A stretch of DNA of 64,000 nt from Acanthococcus lagerstroemiae (GCA_031841125.1 CM063109.1:8098321-8162320); one strand, 5' to 3'. Shown: positions 1 to 23,753, counted from the first letter of the stretch. Notes: a model not told the origin generated them from the sequence alone. Made by a program: numbers and translations.

Positions 1-1
1 T

Positions 2-449
2 TTATTATACGACGAGTACATGTTCTACGTAATCGAGCATCTGGTGGCCAAGGCTACCGGAGAGACACCAATGGCTGTAATGGGAGAGGTGAGTGATGCT
101 ATTACTTTTGTTAACGTTTAATTGCTATCCTATCAGTTTCCAAGATACTATTTCAATCTTGAATTGCTGTCCCTATGATGTACTCTTGTGAATCTCTGTC
201 TTGATTTGTATTATTAAACGATGAATCTAAGTACATTTCAGTATTTATCATATTCTCGTATCTGTTTGCTGATAGAAATACTTGACGGCCACAACGGATT
301 TCGTCAACTTCGAAGTACTCCACGACTCCAGCGATCGTAATAACGGCCCCATCTCGATTGACTCATTCGATAGCGAATCTTCGAATTTGTTACTCTCTTC
401 CAACGACATAATGGAAATCAGTTCTCCCAAACGAATGAAAACCAGTTAA
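2..449 (+). CDS. Rfx: RFX-family transcription factor (RFX1/2/3 type), last two coding exons, 5' part outside the window
   Basis: Exon A (2-88) reads in frame 2 as 29 residues containing LLYDEYMFYVIEHLVAKATG then ETPMAVMGE, and ends at a GTGAGT donor (89-94). Exon B (276-449) follows an acceptor ending ...GATAG at 275, keeps phase 0, and adds 57 residues before TAA. The block from LLYDEYMFY to AVMGE matches my memory of the conserved C-terminal segment of vertebrate RFX1/2/3. In that family it lies after the winged-helix DNA-binding domain and the dimerisation region. RFX factors bind X-box motifs and drive ciliary genes. The exon B tail is acidic and serine-rich, ends in KRMKTS, and is not recognisable, as expected for the divergent RFX C terminus. 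The DNA-binding domain lies to the left of the window. The family call is firm; which RFX paralogue it is cannot be decided from this part. Confidence 0.85.
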
Positions 450-2530
450 TGTTCGTTTTTGTTCGGTAGCGTACTAGTTTCATTATAACGTATAGTTAGT
501 TTTTCTCTCATTTTTTTTGGTCTGACAATGGTGAGTGGTTTTAACTAATCCGATGAATATCTCGCTGTATAATTTTAGCTTAAGTCGTAACTTTCCTTTC
601 ATGTACTAGTCACATTGAGCTAATGTTAAGATAAGCATTACACCGTCAGATCCGTTCAGATGTACACTTTGGGGGAAATGAGGCTCAAAAGCAGAGTTCA
701 GGCTACAGCTGGCTTAATCTCTTCGTGGATTAAATATCTAGATTCTGTCACCGGTACAGGATCCCCTTGGAAAAACCGGTCAGCTGACAGGCAGCTTGAT
801 TGACTAGTAGTCTGTAGTCAGCGAGACAAACTTTAATGCTAGGCTGGGTTAGTCAGGATAGTTTGCCGTTGCTTTCCCCATGGTTTGTTGCGTTAGAGTT
901 TTTCCTTCGGTGTGCCGGAAAGTGTGCAGTCGTAGTTCGCTTATTAGCCACGTGTTTTCATGACGTTGAGTAAGCTGTCCACGACGTGCACCCAACAGTC
1001 TCAATTTTTCAGACCACGTCAGCCATTGAACAATAAATAGACAGTCAGCTAACAAGAAAGTAGTTGTCAACCTGTTACGTAGATGGGCTACCAGCCTGCT
1101 GGGCTGTCAACGGACAGATAGATATGCAGCCAGTTAGACAGTCCGTTTTACTGAAAGACATTAACAAATCAGCCATCTCACTAACATACAGACTGACAGA
1201 TAAAATGTGAATAGTGTAATACCGAATAAGGTCAATTGTTGGCAGTGGGACTGGACCAAAAAGCGGCCTGGAGGAAAAGTAAGAAACGCCTTGAACGAGA
1301 AAAAGTTTCAGTTCCTGAAGGATAGACGGATTGAATGATTACTATGCTCGTTTTCATGTCTCTCGAACTCTTCGAATCCTGAATTTATACTTGATAGTTA
1401 TATACTACTTTAGTGAATGCGGTATTTAAAAGGCTGACCTTTTGTCAGTCGTTACTGCAGCAAAATCGGAAATTAACTTTGAGATTCTGCTATATCGATT
1501 TCAGTGTATGATATCGTAAAGCCGTTCCATTGTTACTGACGGTTATGTGTGATGGCCTATGTACTTAATTTTTGCGTGTCGATGAAAATATTACTACTTA
1601 ATTTTTATTTACGACTATATATTTATTAGTATGTTATTTATATTTATAATTGTGATTGTGTACGTATTTTATAAGAACGCGTTCTTTGTATTTTTCTCAC
1701 ATACCGTATTCGTTTCTTTCGAGGTGATCCGTATTGTATCACTTCATTTCTTCAATTTTTTAACGTTTATTTTCCGACAATCGGTTCCCGCTGTTGAGTT
1801 TTCCAGCTATGGAACTAGTCGACTGATCTACTTTTGTTGGGAATCTTAATGTATTCTAATACTTCTGTTTTCCTGAAATAGTTTGAAAATTCGGGTGCTG
1901 AAATGGGTGCTAATACTCGTTCAGTTCCGACTATATTGTGTGTTTCCCCGTGTATGTCTTCTCCGTACATAATCCTAGCAATTGCTGTCATGTGGAGTTT
2001 TCGAGTAACCTATGTCTCGTGTCAACATTTTCGATCAAACAGGGTTGTAACACGATTCTTTATTCGCGAAGATTTGCTAAATGTACATAATTATCATAAA
2101 TTTACATAATCGGTATGTCGACATCGAGTAACCCGAATTTCTTGTATCACAGGCTGATGTACGAAGACAATAACGTTGAACGTTATGTTCCATTTGAGCG
2201 TTTACGATGTCGAGAGAATGTCAGTCTTTGTGTGGTATGAGCCGTATCTTATGTGTAAGTCGCTATTTAAAAAAAAATACATTAGCATAAATATATGTCA
2301 TTTATCACCTGTATGTGCAATTTTATTTCACTCGCTTTTTTGTGTGCTATCATTTTATAAAGGCTTTGTTTTATTCCAAATATTATTTTCACGTTCTATG
2401 CAATTATTTTTTGTGTTGGCTCCATTATTTATTTCTTTATTATAAATTATTTCTTTATTTTTTTTTTGTTGATCTCATTTATGTTTGTCACGATTTTTAT
2501 TTTTGTCTCATTGTAAAAATAAGTAATAAA
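450..2530 (+). other. Downstream of Rfx: probable 3' UTR and intergenic sequence
   Basis: No exon-like coding sequence is visible here; the short ORFs lack splice context and known motifs. About 700-1210 is rich in degenerate GACAG/CAGTC/CAGCC strings like those near 41.5-42.1 and 44.0-44.7 kb. From 2240 on the sequence is very T-rich. A long Rfx 3' UTR would suit the arrangement with the converging Ptgr1-like gene, but this is inference. Confidence 0.4.
2525..2530 (+). terminator. AATAAA, possible poly(A) signal for Rfx
   Basis: An AATAAA hexamer on the + strand about 2.1 kb beyond the Rfx stop, just before the opposite-strand Ptgr1-like poly(A) signal. Another hexamer occurs near 1031. Which one is used cannot be told from sequence. 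Confidence 0.25.
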
Positions 2531-2553
2531 CGAATTCTGTATGAGTTAGCAGT

Positions 2554-2559
2554 TTTATT
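2554..2559 (-). terminator. AATAAA poly(A) signal of the Ptgr1-like gene
   Basis: TTTATT on the + strand, 90 bp beyond the TAG of the reductase and in the right orientation. This is an ordinary 3' UTR length for an insect gene. Confidence 0.5.
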
Positions 2560-2648
2560 TAAATTATGACTACAGTTTTTGGATTGTATAATCGAAGTAT
2601 GCATGAGATAGCAAATGATTTCGTTGAAGCCGATGTCGACCAAAAGAA

Positions 2649-14176
<11,528 letters not shown>

Positions 14177-14641
14177 TGTGATAGCGGATCTGCAAATCGG
14201 AAGATATACAAAATAAATAGTTAGTTTAAATGTAATAATGAACCCTGTTTTGTAGGCGGGTGATTATCACATGTTGCTATTTTTGTCCCCACCTGAATAT
14301 CTCATGAATTTTACAAATCTTAGATAAAATGTTTTTTCACAGTTATGAAGTATAACTCGTTCTGTCTTGTATTTTCGCTAAAAATTATATGTCGTACTCC
14401 GATTACGGATAATCAAGTCATTATAAAAGGATTCATCGTTGAGGCTATTCACAAGTCGTGTTTCTGTAAATTCCAATAATTTTTCACATTTTTTCACTCC
14501 GTGTTGTAGAGCAAACAATCGGGGAATATTGTCATAAAAGATTGTAGGAATAATTTTTTTATCTGATACTTAGTGCAGCAGGCTTAAAAAGTCAGTCTTT
14601 GATAGTTCGGTCCTTCAGCGTGGTCGATTTTCAAACAATCA

Positions 14642-14909
14642 CAGGGTGCCCAGTTTTGGATAAGTCAAGGATTTTAGGAAATGTTTTTGGAAAAAGCATA
14701 ATGCATGTTAGAGAGCTTCCAGGAGTGTATTTTCATGTCTTGTCCTTTGAATTGATTATGAAGCTAATTAATTAGGTTTTTTTAATTCTTATATCTTAGT
14801 TTTGTTTTTATGTTTTTATTCTTCGTAATAAAATTGTGAAAATTTGAATATTGCGCACATCTATTCAAAACAAGCAAACAAAAAATAAAAACTGCTGGGC
14901 ACCCTTTTG
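14642..14909. mobile_element. Non-autonomous TIR element, CAGGGTGCCCAG ends
   Basis: Left end CAGGGTGCCCAGTTTTGG and right end CTGGGCACCCTTTTG are inverted. The interior (AGCATAATGCATGTTAGAG, TATCTTAGTTTTGTTTT, TTGAATATTGCGCACAT) matches the element at 52973-53321. AATCA occurs directly on both flanks (14637-14641 and 14910-14914), a possible 5-bp target duplication. Confidence 0.75.
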
Positions 14910-14944
14910 AATCAGAATAAAAATATACAGTAAATTTTTGGAAT

Positions 14945-15165
14945 CGATGCGGTCGCGAGGGACGAAGAAATTATGAAGGTATATGAAGAATTAGAAGGAC
15001 TTATGAAGCATGTTAGAGGCGACGAGAATCTTATTATTATGGGTGACTGGAATGCTCGAGTTGAAGGAAAAAAGGGTAATATAGTTGGGGATTTTGGAAT
15101 GGGAATGAGAAATGAAAGAGGAGAGGATGTAGAAATCTGCAGAGGAAAAAAAAAGGAAACCAAAT
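14945..15165 (+). pseudogene. LINE AP-endonuclease domain fragment
   Basis: The reading frame gives VYEELEGLMKHVRGDENLII then MGDWNARV and GNIVGDFGMGMRNERGE, the GDxNA-containing block of the APE-type endonuclease of non-LTR elements. The fragment is short and decays into A-rich sequence after 15135. It is probably from the same broad LINE group as 8548-9230 and 15985-16278. Confidence 0.75.
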
Positions 15166-15630
15166 ACAAAAAAGAAAAAATAGCCAAAAAGAATCGACTA
15201 TTGGCTTCGCCAATCGCTATCTACCATTGAGTATTCGTCTATTTGCTAAGTTAGAATTTTTGGAAAAATGCCTGGCTAAGGGCTAAAAGCCATCGGCTAT
15301 CGGCTGACTTGCAGGCCCTGGTCCAACCAGCAGCAGAGAGCAGACCCACAGGCCTTTTTCTTGTGTCACATTACAATTCACAAACACAGTGGTAAGCTCG
15401 GGATCCAGTTTACATTGAATATCGATAGCTAAATGCCTGAATGGCTGTTTGAGAACTGATAACTTGATAAGTCCATAGAAATAGAATTCTTTTACTTTCA
15501 AAAGTTCGAAAATTAGATCGTCGTAAAGTGTTAATCTTTTTTCGCGTGATATATTCAATTTTTTTTTTCAATGGGTGGTCGATAAGTTGAATCACCAGTT
15601 TTGATTATGAATTTGGAAACGAAATTGAAT

Positions 15631-15849
15631 CAGTGGCGTAGCTAGAATTTTCCCTGGGGGGGGGGGGGTCTCAAGGAAGAAAAAGTCGAAAATTGAGGTG
15701 TTTTTTAAACTACTCGAGCGAACATTTTTCGAAAAAAAAAACGTGTTTTAAAAGCGAAAACTTGCTCATTTTGCATATTTTACATTCAGTTCTAGGTGCC
15801 TTGGGGGCATTCGCCACCTTCGCCTCTTCCCCATTTGGCTACACCACTG
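15631..15849. mobile_element. MITE with CAGTGGCGTAGCTA ends and subterminal poly-G
   Basis: A 219-bp element from CAGTGGCGTAGCTAG to TGGCTACACCACTG. A run of about 12 G follows within 25 bp of the left end. CAGTGGCGTAG termini are common among short hAT-type elements in animals. No matching flank duplication is seen. Confidence 0.7.
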
Positions 15850-15984
15850 CCTCGTAGAAATCTTCACATTATATACTACATATGTGTATCCTCAAGCCCC
15901 CCTGGTAAACAGTCAGCACCTCCTGTCACAGATGAGCTACGGGCCTGCGGGAGCCAAACTGTTAAAGGGGGCTAATTTTTGTTC

Positions 15985-16278
15985 GGCTAGTGAAATGCAG
16001 GGCATTTGGTGCGAGCAGATAACACCAGATGGGGGTGGGGGACTATTAATTGGATACCGTATGATAGAAAAACACAAAAAGGCAGACCAGTAGTTAAATG
16101 GAGAGACGAGCTCATCAAAGAATGGGGCCTATTATGGCAGGGATTAGCGTAGAATAAAAGAAATCGGAAAATCAGTAGGGTTACGTAGAGGCAAATGTCC
16201 AAAAATGGGCGGAGGTGGGATGACCTTAGAGAGCCGCTGTACTTACAAACGCTGCAAATAAATAAATACAAATCGTGA
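15985..16278 (+). pseudogene. LINE 3' end with ORF2 C terminus and AAATAAATA tail
   Basis: Broken frames give NWIPYDRKTQKGRPVVKWRD then ELIKEWGLLWQGLA and NGRRWDDLREPLYLQ, matching the last part of LINE polyproteins (GRPVxRW...EWxxLWQGLA). An AAATAAATAAATAC tail follows at about 16256, as in LINEs ending in short A-rich repeats. Frameshifted. Confidence 0.75.
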
Positions 16279-16479
16279 TAAGTAATCGGTTTATCGGGCC
16301 AAGTTTTGACGAGGAAGCAAGCACTTACACTGATAAAACATGAATTGTAGAACAGCGCATACTGTACATACATTTCTATTATCTATTCCGGTTATGTGAG
16401 GCGAGCATATAGCGATTAAAAGCTGTCCTTTCGATTTCTAGCATTCTTTTTTATCGTGTTCTACACGAAAACTGATGTA

Positions 16480-17640
16480 ATGTCACGAAAAGATCTGTCA
16501 CTGTGTGAAAAAATCAAATATGTTTTTGACAAATTGAAAGGAGCTAGCTGAAACTACACTCCAAGAACTTGAAAGTCTTATACTGGTGATTTGAAATCTA
16601 CAATCTCGCGAAAGCCAGTGAAGTTAGGTTACGGGAAGAACGGCAAAAGAAAAATTAAGACTAGCAGGCAATCCACAGAAAATGAAAACGAGAGGGTAAG
16701 GATCCTGATGTAGACAAAGTTCCAAATCTGTGGTTTTCAAATATAACTGCCCGACGAGGACCAATGCTAAAATTGAAGGCGGAAACACTGGAACAAAAAA
16801 TGAGTCACAACTTTACAGCTACGGTTGGCTGAACAGCGATAAGACATTAAATTTAAGAAAGCTCACTGTGAAAAAGGAAATGCCAATTTTGCTGGAGAGC
16901 TGATGAATAAAATGGCTTGCAAATAAGCTTCCACAACTGCTTCAGCAGTGCAGCCTTGAAGACATTTATAACGCGGACAAGACAGAATTATTTCACCGAG
17001 CAACACCAGATAGACCGTTGGCTTAAGAATCCCGACTTTCAGAGTCAAAGAAAGCTATTGACCGTATGACTGTACTGCTTTGTTGTAATGCAACACAGGA
17101 ATTGGCAAACGGAAGAAATTGGTGATAGGAAGATCCGCCAAACCACGGTGCTTTAAAAATATTAACGTGAAGAGTTTGTCCGCTTTATATCACGCCAACG
17201 GAAATGTATGGATGACATCGGTCAGTTTTAGCAGTGGTTACAAGACTGAAACATAGAACTGCAAAACAGCTCCAGAAAATTTTTACTCCTAATCGACAAT
17301 GCTACTTCACATCCCTCTGCTTGCGGAGTGAAAAACATTCAAGTAGAATTCTTCCCACCCAACACGACATCCGTGATCCAACCACTCGATATGGGCATAA
17401 TCAAAAAAAAATTGGAAGGCACATTATCGAAGGGTGTTGTTGAAGTTTGTACGGCAAGCTGTCGAGGAAACGCTAGTGGCAGAATCGACAACTGCTCAGG
17501 AAATCAGTGAATGTCTCACAAGCGATTTACGTTTTAAGTGGCAGCTGGAGGAAAATACTGTAACACGGGGTGACTTTGCAATCACAAGGTGATTTGCACG
17601 CGTAGATGACTACGTCGATTACATTCAAATGCAAAGTACA
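16480..17640 (+). pseudogene. pogo/Tigger-type (Tc1-mariner superfamily) transposase, many stops and frameshifts
   Basis: It starts as MSRKDLSLCEKIKYVFDKLK, a CENP-B-like N-terminal helix-turn-helix in style, and runs through KKAHCEKGNANFAGELMNK. Near 17328-17400 it gives NIQVEFFPPNTTSVIQPLDM then GIIK, the signature close to the end of pogo/Tigger DDE catalytic domains. A DNCSAHPSACG-like block precedes it in a shifted frame. It ends near DYVDYIQM. It has many stops and indels and no function. A sequence at 17836 (CCGGTTAATTGGGACAAACA) resembles Tigger ends. It sits in the 14.2-24.4 kb gap. Confidence 0.8.
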
Positions 17641-17879
17641 AAATTCTTACGCCAAAAGACTCTGCGGTTTTTTTTTTGTTTTTTTTTTAAATCATAAATT
17701 AAGGTAAATATTGGTATCAAATAATGCAGAAGTTCTATGTAAATTAGTGGACCAGTACACGTAATACTATATATTATCTCATTTGTTATGTAGAAAAGAA
17801 AAGATTTTTTGTAATTTCGTTTCACTGAGACAGCCGGTTAATTGGGACAAACAGCTCTGCCCATCGTGTCTGTTATAAG

Positions 17880-19550
17880 CGGCTTCCACTTACCTGAAAT
17901 GTACTATAGGTATTGAAAAATGTGATTTAAAAAAGTCAACGTTTGGTGATTATCGCCCAGGTGTAACTGGTTTTTGTGTACACGAAGTAGACAGGATCGT
18001 GTTACTGGAGAAGTGGAAAAGTGCAATATTTGGGAACGTTGTCGTTACCTGAAGGACAGGTGTTGCTCGACATTTCACGAACATCTTTTTTTCTTCTTCT
18101 TTTTATCCTGTCCTGAGATGATGGTGAATTACATGCTTTGTTATTTTAGATTTTGCGATTATAAATGGAGAAGATCATGCTGGGCGACCGTTTTAAGGAA
18201 CTATGAGAAGGGGAGCATTTTACGGCATAGGAATGCATTGTATGGAAGGTAGCACTTCGATTGACTAGGTACAGGTAAGCATTGGTACAGTGGTTTCAAA
18301 TGCTGAAAACATGTATTTTATTCGACCTTCTCAAATTTTTCGCCGAAATTTGAAACATTTACTAATTATTTGTCTTCTTGCCTCATATCTATCATTCGGT
18401 CTACATTTAAAATTTTTTCCCGAGTCACACCAATCTTTGTTGCAACGGAATTGTGTCTTTTAGATCCAACTGAAAAGTGCTTTTCATTACATATCCGTAA
18501 ATCTGAAAATGAATCTTTAAAAATAAAACTCAGAATAGACGCCCGCCGCACGTCAGTGTGGTGGAGGGGCAGAAACGAACCTCCAAGAATTGTTTAATTT
18601 ACTAATGACGAGAAATGATGTTCTGTTTGGAAACCAGATGTGGAAGGTCGTATGGGGAGTAGACCGTAGGGGGCAACAACAAAACCAGTGGCCAGTATCT
18701 ACAAATTCTGATGAGGACGGGGTGAAAAGGGTTTAATTTACGAACAAACAACACGCAAAACATGCTAAAAGCGAAAAACATGAACTCTACGAGTATTCTT
18801 ACTAATTGCCATTCCATGTTAGGTAGGCAGAAAATATCTATTTTATGGTCCTCAAACATGTGTAATTCAATATTGGTGCTGTTCTGATGGGAACTTCATA
18901 CCCTAACATACTCAAGAGGACCGTGATTACGTAAAATTGATTGTACACCATATCACTTTCAGTTACACGATTTAGTAGACTGAAGAGACTTTATTTTGTT
19001 TTCTGTCATTTTGAGCGGGATCTTTACCCTTGAGACACCACAGGGGAGTATAACAGAAAAATTATAAATTTTTCTCTGTACTATATAGCTTTTTTTAAAT
19101 CGAAAAAAGGATTTCTTGGGCCATTGACTTCTTTTCTGATGTCACCTTACTCGTAATCTCTACCCTCGTATCACCACAGGAAGTCGTAGCTTCAAATTAA
19201 TAACTTAACTTGTATTAGCTCCGTTTCGTAGAATTCAATTTTGATGTCATTTCAAAAGCAGAAACTGGCACTTGTACAGTTTTTTAGTTATATTTATGGA
19301 AACCTACGTGCTGGGATAATACTTAAAATTACATCAAAATGAATTCAATGGTGCAAAAATTCCCAAGTTAAACAAGCTATTCGTAGTATAGGCTAAATAG
19401 GCTAAATTACATAATATGTAAGAATTTTTCACGATCCCTCTGTCAGGCTATAGGAGTCGGGGTTGTCCGCTTAAAATGACGTCAGAAATGAATTCAGTGC
19501 CCCCAAAAACCGACTCGAAGAAAATCACTATAAACTCATTTGTAACTATC
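17880..19550. other. Stretch without recognised features
   Basis: No exon, RNA gene or bounded repeat could be supported here. The ORFs at 17974-18252 and 18366-18859 have no splice context or family resemblance. Two short similar strings (GAGACACCACAGG near 19033 and GTATCACCACAGG near 19170) may be remnants of a repeat. Confidence 0.4.
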
Positions 19551-19557
19551 AGGGACG

Positions 19558-19800
19558 CAGGGACGAAACTATCAACCCCCACCCCCTAATAATTTGGCAG
19601 TCTGCAAATTTTTAAACTGTTCATTTGAATTGTTCATTTTTATGAATGTTTGTTTGTTTATTTTTTTTTTTCTTCAATTGATAAATATTTCGATTAAAAA
19701 AAATCGGCAAATTTTTAATTTAACAAAAATTTTCTCGGCGAATTTTTAGCTTTTAAAAAATATTTGTCGGTGAATTTTTCTTCCCCATCTCCCCAAACTG
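19558..19800. mobile_element. MITE family M2 copy, CAGGGACGAAACTA left end
   Basis: Starts CAGGGACGAAACTATCAACC and shares its interior with 20509-20760 (ACTGTTCATTTGAAT, ATCGGCAAAT, GGCGAATTTTTAG, TGTCGG). The right end is ill-defined; I place it near the CCCCATCTCCCC tract. Confidence 0.55.
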
Positions 19801-20508
19801 AAAGTCAAATTTCATTTCTGAAAATGGAGTACCCTGGACTCCTGTCACAGACTAGTCATAGTCAAAAGCCGAAGGTTTCAAGCTGAGTATCGAATGTTAT
19901 CTGAAAGGTTGAAACAAAGCTGAAATGTGGAAGACATTTCGAAAATCTGAAAGTCGATAGCAAACTTTGATTTTCAAATTTCAATGACTATTCTGTTTTT
20001 ACTAGATTCTCTGGTTGAAATTTGAGAAAGTTGAACATTTTATTAATATCTAAATGTTAAAAGCAAAAGACTTATTTTCCAATGTCACATGCTGAATCCG
20101 ATTTCAAAATGATCTGTTGTTTAATTTACGGGCCTTGGTCCTGGTGAATATTGGAGGGAAATTTAATCTGGAACAAAAATCAAAACCCCATGGGTGTTTT
20201 TCCCATAAGAACGAAAGAGAGCTTGTAGCACGGAGCACGGATTCTCCTTATCCAACTGACCTGAAACGTTGTATTTTTTATTTATTTTTTATTTATTGGA
20301 ACCAATTTAGGAGACAAATCAGAGGAAATTCAGAAAAAATATCACCAAGAGTAAATAACGACCACCTTAACGTGTAAAGGAAAGTTGTGTGTTCCTCTCA
20401 AGTGTTCCTAACATCCTTCCAGCTTACTCTCCCAGACTAGAGTATGCTCATGTGCGCAAATGTGAGTGCTTGGAAGATTAGGTTCCAATCTGCATATGCA
20501 GGGACAAT

Positions 20509-20760
20509 ACTATGAGGGGGGGGGGGATAGTTGATAAATTTTGAAACTGTTCATTTGAATTTTTCATTTTCCAAAAACATTTGTTTATTTGTTCAACTTT
20601 TTTTTTTTTTTTTTTTTAAATTGAAAAGTATTTTGATCGGCAAATATTAAAATTTTTAAGAAATTGAGGCGGTGAATTTTTAGTTTTCAAAAAGTATATG
20701 TCGGCAAATGTTTCCTCTCCACCCCCCCCCCCCCCCACTAAAATTCTAGTTTCGTCTCTA
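20509..20760. mobile_element. MITE family M2 copy with poly-G and poly-C subterminal runs
   Basis: Left CAGGGACAATACTA and right TAGTTTCGTCTCTA are imperfect inverted ends. A run of 12 G follows the left end and about 14 C precedes the right end, so the homopolymers themselves are arranged symmetrically. The interior is shared with 19558-19800. Confidence 0.7.
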
Positions 20761-20919
20761 CTAATTATGAGGTTATTACGCTACCACTCAGGGGAAACCT
20801 AGTATGTCCACAGCAGATGTTTTTGATAAACGCGAAAATTAGGGTTCTGGAGGGGAACTAGAGAAGCCGTGAGTGCCATTTGGTAGCGGAAATAGCAAAT
20901 TAAGCATTGCACAAGGCAT

Positions 20920-21495
20920 GAGATTTCACCCCGGCACACCCTGTTCGAGTGTGAGGCCTGGGGAGCAGGAGAGGCGCGGAACGGCAACAGCGATCGATCC
21001 CGGCGGTGGAAACACCACGAGCGACAACGACGGTGTGATGAGCCGTCTCGCGCCGGACACCTTGCTACCGGAAATGATGAGCGGAAGGGGATGGAACTGG
21101 GTGTCGGCCTTTGTCTAGACTATAATGAAGAGGAAGATGCAGACAGAGTGGCCGAGGCAGAAGGCCGACGGACAAAACTCGGCACCTTCCTATGTCGCCA
21201 CACATACCAAGACAAGGTGATGGGTTAGTGTAGTGGAAGCGCGTCCGGTTGTGGGGAACTTTAAAATTCCAGGTTAATGCTGGAAGTGCTAACCTCGGTC
21301 AATAGGGGACCTCATGGTGACCTTTGCAGAACAGCGCGCACCGGAAGTGGAAGGCGAAATGGGGGCTCGGGTCGGCCTTAAAGCGTCTCTCTGGCCACTG
21401 ATGAGATACTCGAAAGGGTAGTTTCCGGGGCGGGGGTGCGGTGTCTCAGGGGCAACTTTGGTATACGTGCATCGCCATACGTCCCATCACACCAT
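20920..21495 (+). pseudogene. R1-like LINE, C-terminal coding remnant plus 3' tail
   Basis: About 75% of this matches the end of the 46527-47934 copy. It contains a degraded zinc-knuckle end (GGCACACCCTGTTCGAGTGT), then an ORF with LAPDTLLPEMMSGRGWNWVS followed by MKRKMQTEWPRQ after one stop. The non-coding tail follows, with TGATGAGATACTCGAAAGGG, and it ends GTCCCATCACACCAT. The coding part is out of frame and interrupted. GC content is far above the surroundings. Confidence 0.75.
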
Positions 21496-22282
21496 TACGG
21501 CATGAGAGTTCTTTATCAAATCTCTACAGCTTCTCTGCTTCCCCTCCCGAACTTTAATTTTTGCGTTCTTTAAAAACATCTGTTGTGTACGTACTAGGTT
21601 TTCGCTGAGTGGTAGCGATTATTCCCTGTGGGGGGCCACAAGAAAACGGGTTACACTCAAAACGACATTGAATACAGCGTTCCAGGGAACTTACTGTGAG
21701 GAGTAATTGAAGTTGGTATATAGGCTAATTAACTAATTTTACGAGGTCATAGCTTTCTAAGGCAGTTTATCAACATTGAATTCTCTACCGTAGTATGGCG
21801 GTTTCCTCTTAATGAGTAAAGTTCCTGTTTTTCATACTTGAAAGCACTGCAAATCGATGTTCAGAAGTGCACCGAAGGAGAGGAGGATTATCTCCCCTCA
21901 AAGGTTTGAAGAATTAGGGATTTGCAGTGGGAAAATTAGAAACTTTCTCAAACTCTTTGTTTGTTATGACGACTCATATTTTTTTAGTTTGCTTTGTTCG
22001 GTAAATTAGAAACTTCTTAATTACAAAATCATTCCCTCCCCTGTGGCTGCCAATTTCTTTCTTATCTGCGAGATGTTACATAATCTCCGGATAGTGATAA
22101 TCTGTCGAATCTTTAGTAATCTTACTGTGTACACTTGTCCTATGTCTCAAATTCAGAATAATTTATTAAACAATTATTCGAAGTGTAAACTGTAGCTATC
22201 GATGAGACCTGTGGCATTAGGAGCAGGTGTGGGCTCAACCCACACTGGCATTTTTCGATTTTTTTAAATTTCTTTTTTCTAC

Positions 22283-22740
22283 ATAGTGGCTTAGTGGCCG
22301 AGTGGATTCGAACGCTACCTTTTAAACCGCGAAACGCGGTTCGAATCCCAGTACGGAAGGCGAATTTTTAAGATTAAAATATGATAAGAAAATACAAGAA
22401 TATATGAAAAACTGTCGACCAAGCCACACCAATTGTAGCAAGGGCTGGAGTTCAATGTCATTGTTCCGCCGGAATTCTAAAATACTACAATTGGGTTAGC
22501 CACACCTATAGACTATACTAACACCTGACTAGTCTGGTGTGCCATGCTGGTTGCATGCCCCTTATAGAGAGGGAAAACTTTCATAACCATTCCCTAGTAA
22601 CGGCTTGTCACCAAACGCAATTAGACTATAACCCTTGTATCAAAATAATTGATCAAGGAGGCCTCTGTCCCAGTGGGTGGACTGAAACATCTGTTTCAAG
22701 GCTGTATTTATTTATTTATTCATTTATTTTCTGCATAAAG
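22283..22740 (+). mobile_element. tRNA-derived SINE (type S2)
   Basis: The head looks like a tRNA gene: an A-box-like TGGCCGAGTGG (22295-22305) and a B-box GGTTCGAATCC (22338-22348), 32 bp apart. About 380 bp of unrelated body follows and the end is ATTTATTTATTTATTCATTT (about 22708-22727), a typical SINE 3' repeat. The cloverleaf pairs only partly, so this is unlikely to be a working tRNA. It differs from the 28716/32590 SINE in body sequence. Confidence 0.65.
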
Positions 22741-23534
22741 AAAGTATGAAGAGAAATTGCCAGTGAAATTTCATACTCTGTAAACATAATCTAGAAACTC
22801 AAATGTCTCTGAACTTGTTGCTCAAAAGAGAGCGTGAGAACGGTATTGTTTTGTTTTTAACTAAAAAAAAAAGTTCTCACGTTCTTTTATTTGTATACAC
22901 CAAGCCTACCTTGAAAAAATTGTAGCCCACTCTGGAAAAGTGTCATGTTGTGGACCAACATCATCGCCTCTTCTGAAACGCGCATTATCTTAATTTAATC
23001 TTGCCAATAATTGTTGGATTTCTGAATGATGAATTCTTTCATTTCAAAAAGAAAAAACTCAAATGGGTTGAAGTTAGGTGAGCCCAGTAATTTCGAAGTG
23101 GAGGTACAGGGACACATTGTATCCCCACGCCAGAACATTATCCCCTTCCCCGAAAACGTGTTATAAGAAATGATATTAATTAGGTATCAGAAATGCCGGC
23201 CGCTAAAAATTCATATTATGAAGATTGTTAGTAACGTTCATATTTTTCTGAATAATTATTTAATCATCCAGTTGTCATTTGAAGACGAAAATTTCGACTT
23301 TTTCATCCAGCTACGTCTCCACTCTTCTTCGTGAGCAACTAATAATTTGACATACCTACATTTCCTGAATACTTTGTATCCCTCCCCCACCACTGCCACC
23401 ACATGCATATTAAAAGAACTTCTTCCAACATACTAGAGGTTGATACCTGGTATGTGAAAAGTGAAAGCGAAACGGACAAAAGAAATTTTCAAAGTTTTGA
23501 TGAAATATACAGTTTAGTGTGAATTTTATCAATT

Positions 23535-23753
23535 AGGGACGTACCGACAGGGGGTAGGGGGCAACTTACCTCCCCGGTAGGAATTTTTCACTCAGCAGTT
23601 GGAAAAATTAACCAAGCAGGCGGAGTTGGGAAAATCCAACAAGTCAAAAGGTTTTTTTTTCGCTTTGATAATTGGGAATTTTGAGTTCAGTCACTTGGGA
23701 CTTTCACAATTTTGCCCCCCCCCCCCCCAAGAAAAATTCTTCGGTACGTCTCT
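23535..23753. mobile_element. MITE family M3 copy, AGGGACGTACCGA ends, poly-C subterminal
   Basis: Ends AGGGACGTACCGA and TCGGTACGTCTCT are inverted. The interior includes AATTTTTCACTCAGCAGTTG and AAAATCCAACAAGTCAAAAG and a run of 14 C near the right end. Same family as 49990-50693 (other orientation) and 55275-55567, but with one internal unit. Confidence 0.8.

Noticed and set aside
248..430. 60-codon minus-strand ORF at the left edge
   Set aside because: It is the antisense shadow of the last Rfx exon, which has splice signals and family similarity on the + strand.
18366..18859. Overlapping ORFs on both strands
   Set aside because: Neither strand shows splice signals or motifs; they are typical random frames of 60-85 codons.
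22286..22357. Possible tRNA gene
   Set aside because: The arms pair only in part and the sequence leads into a long body with an ATTT-repeat tail; SINE preferred.
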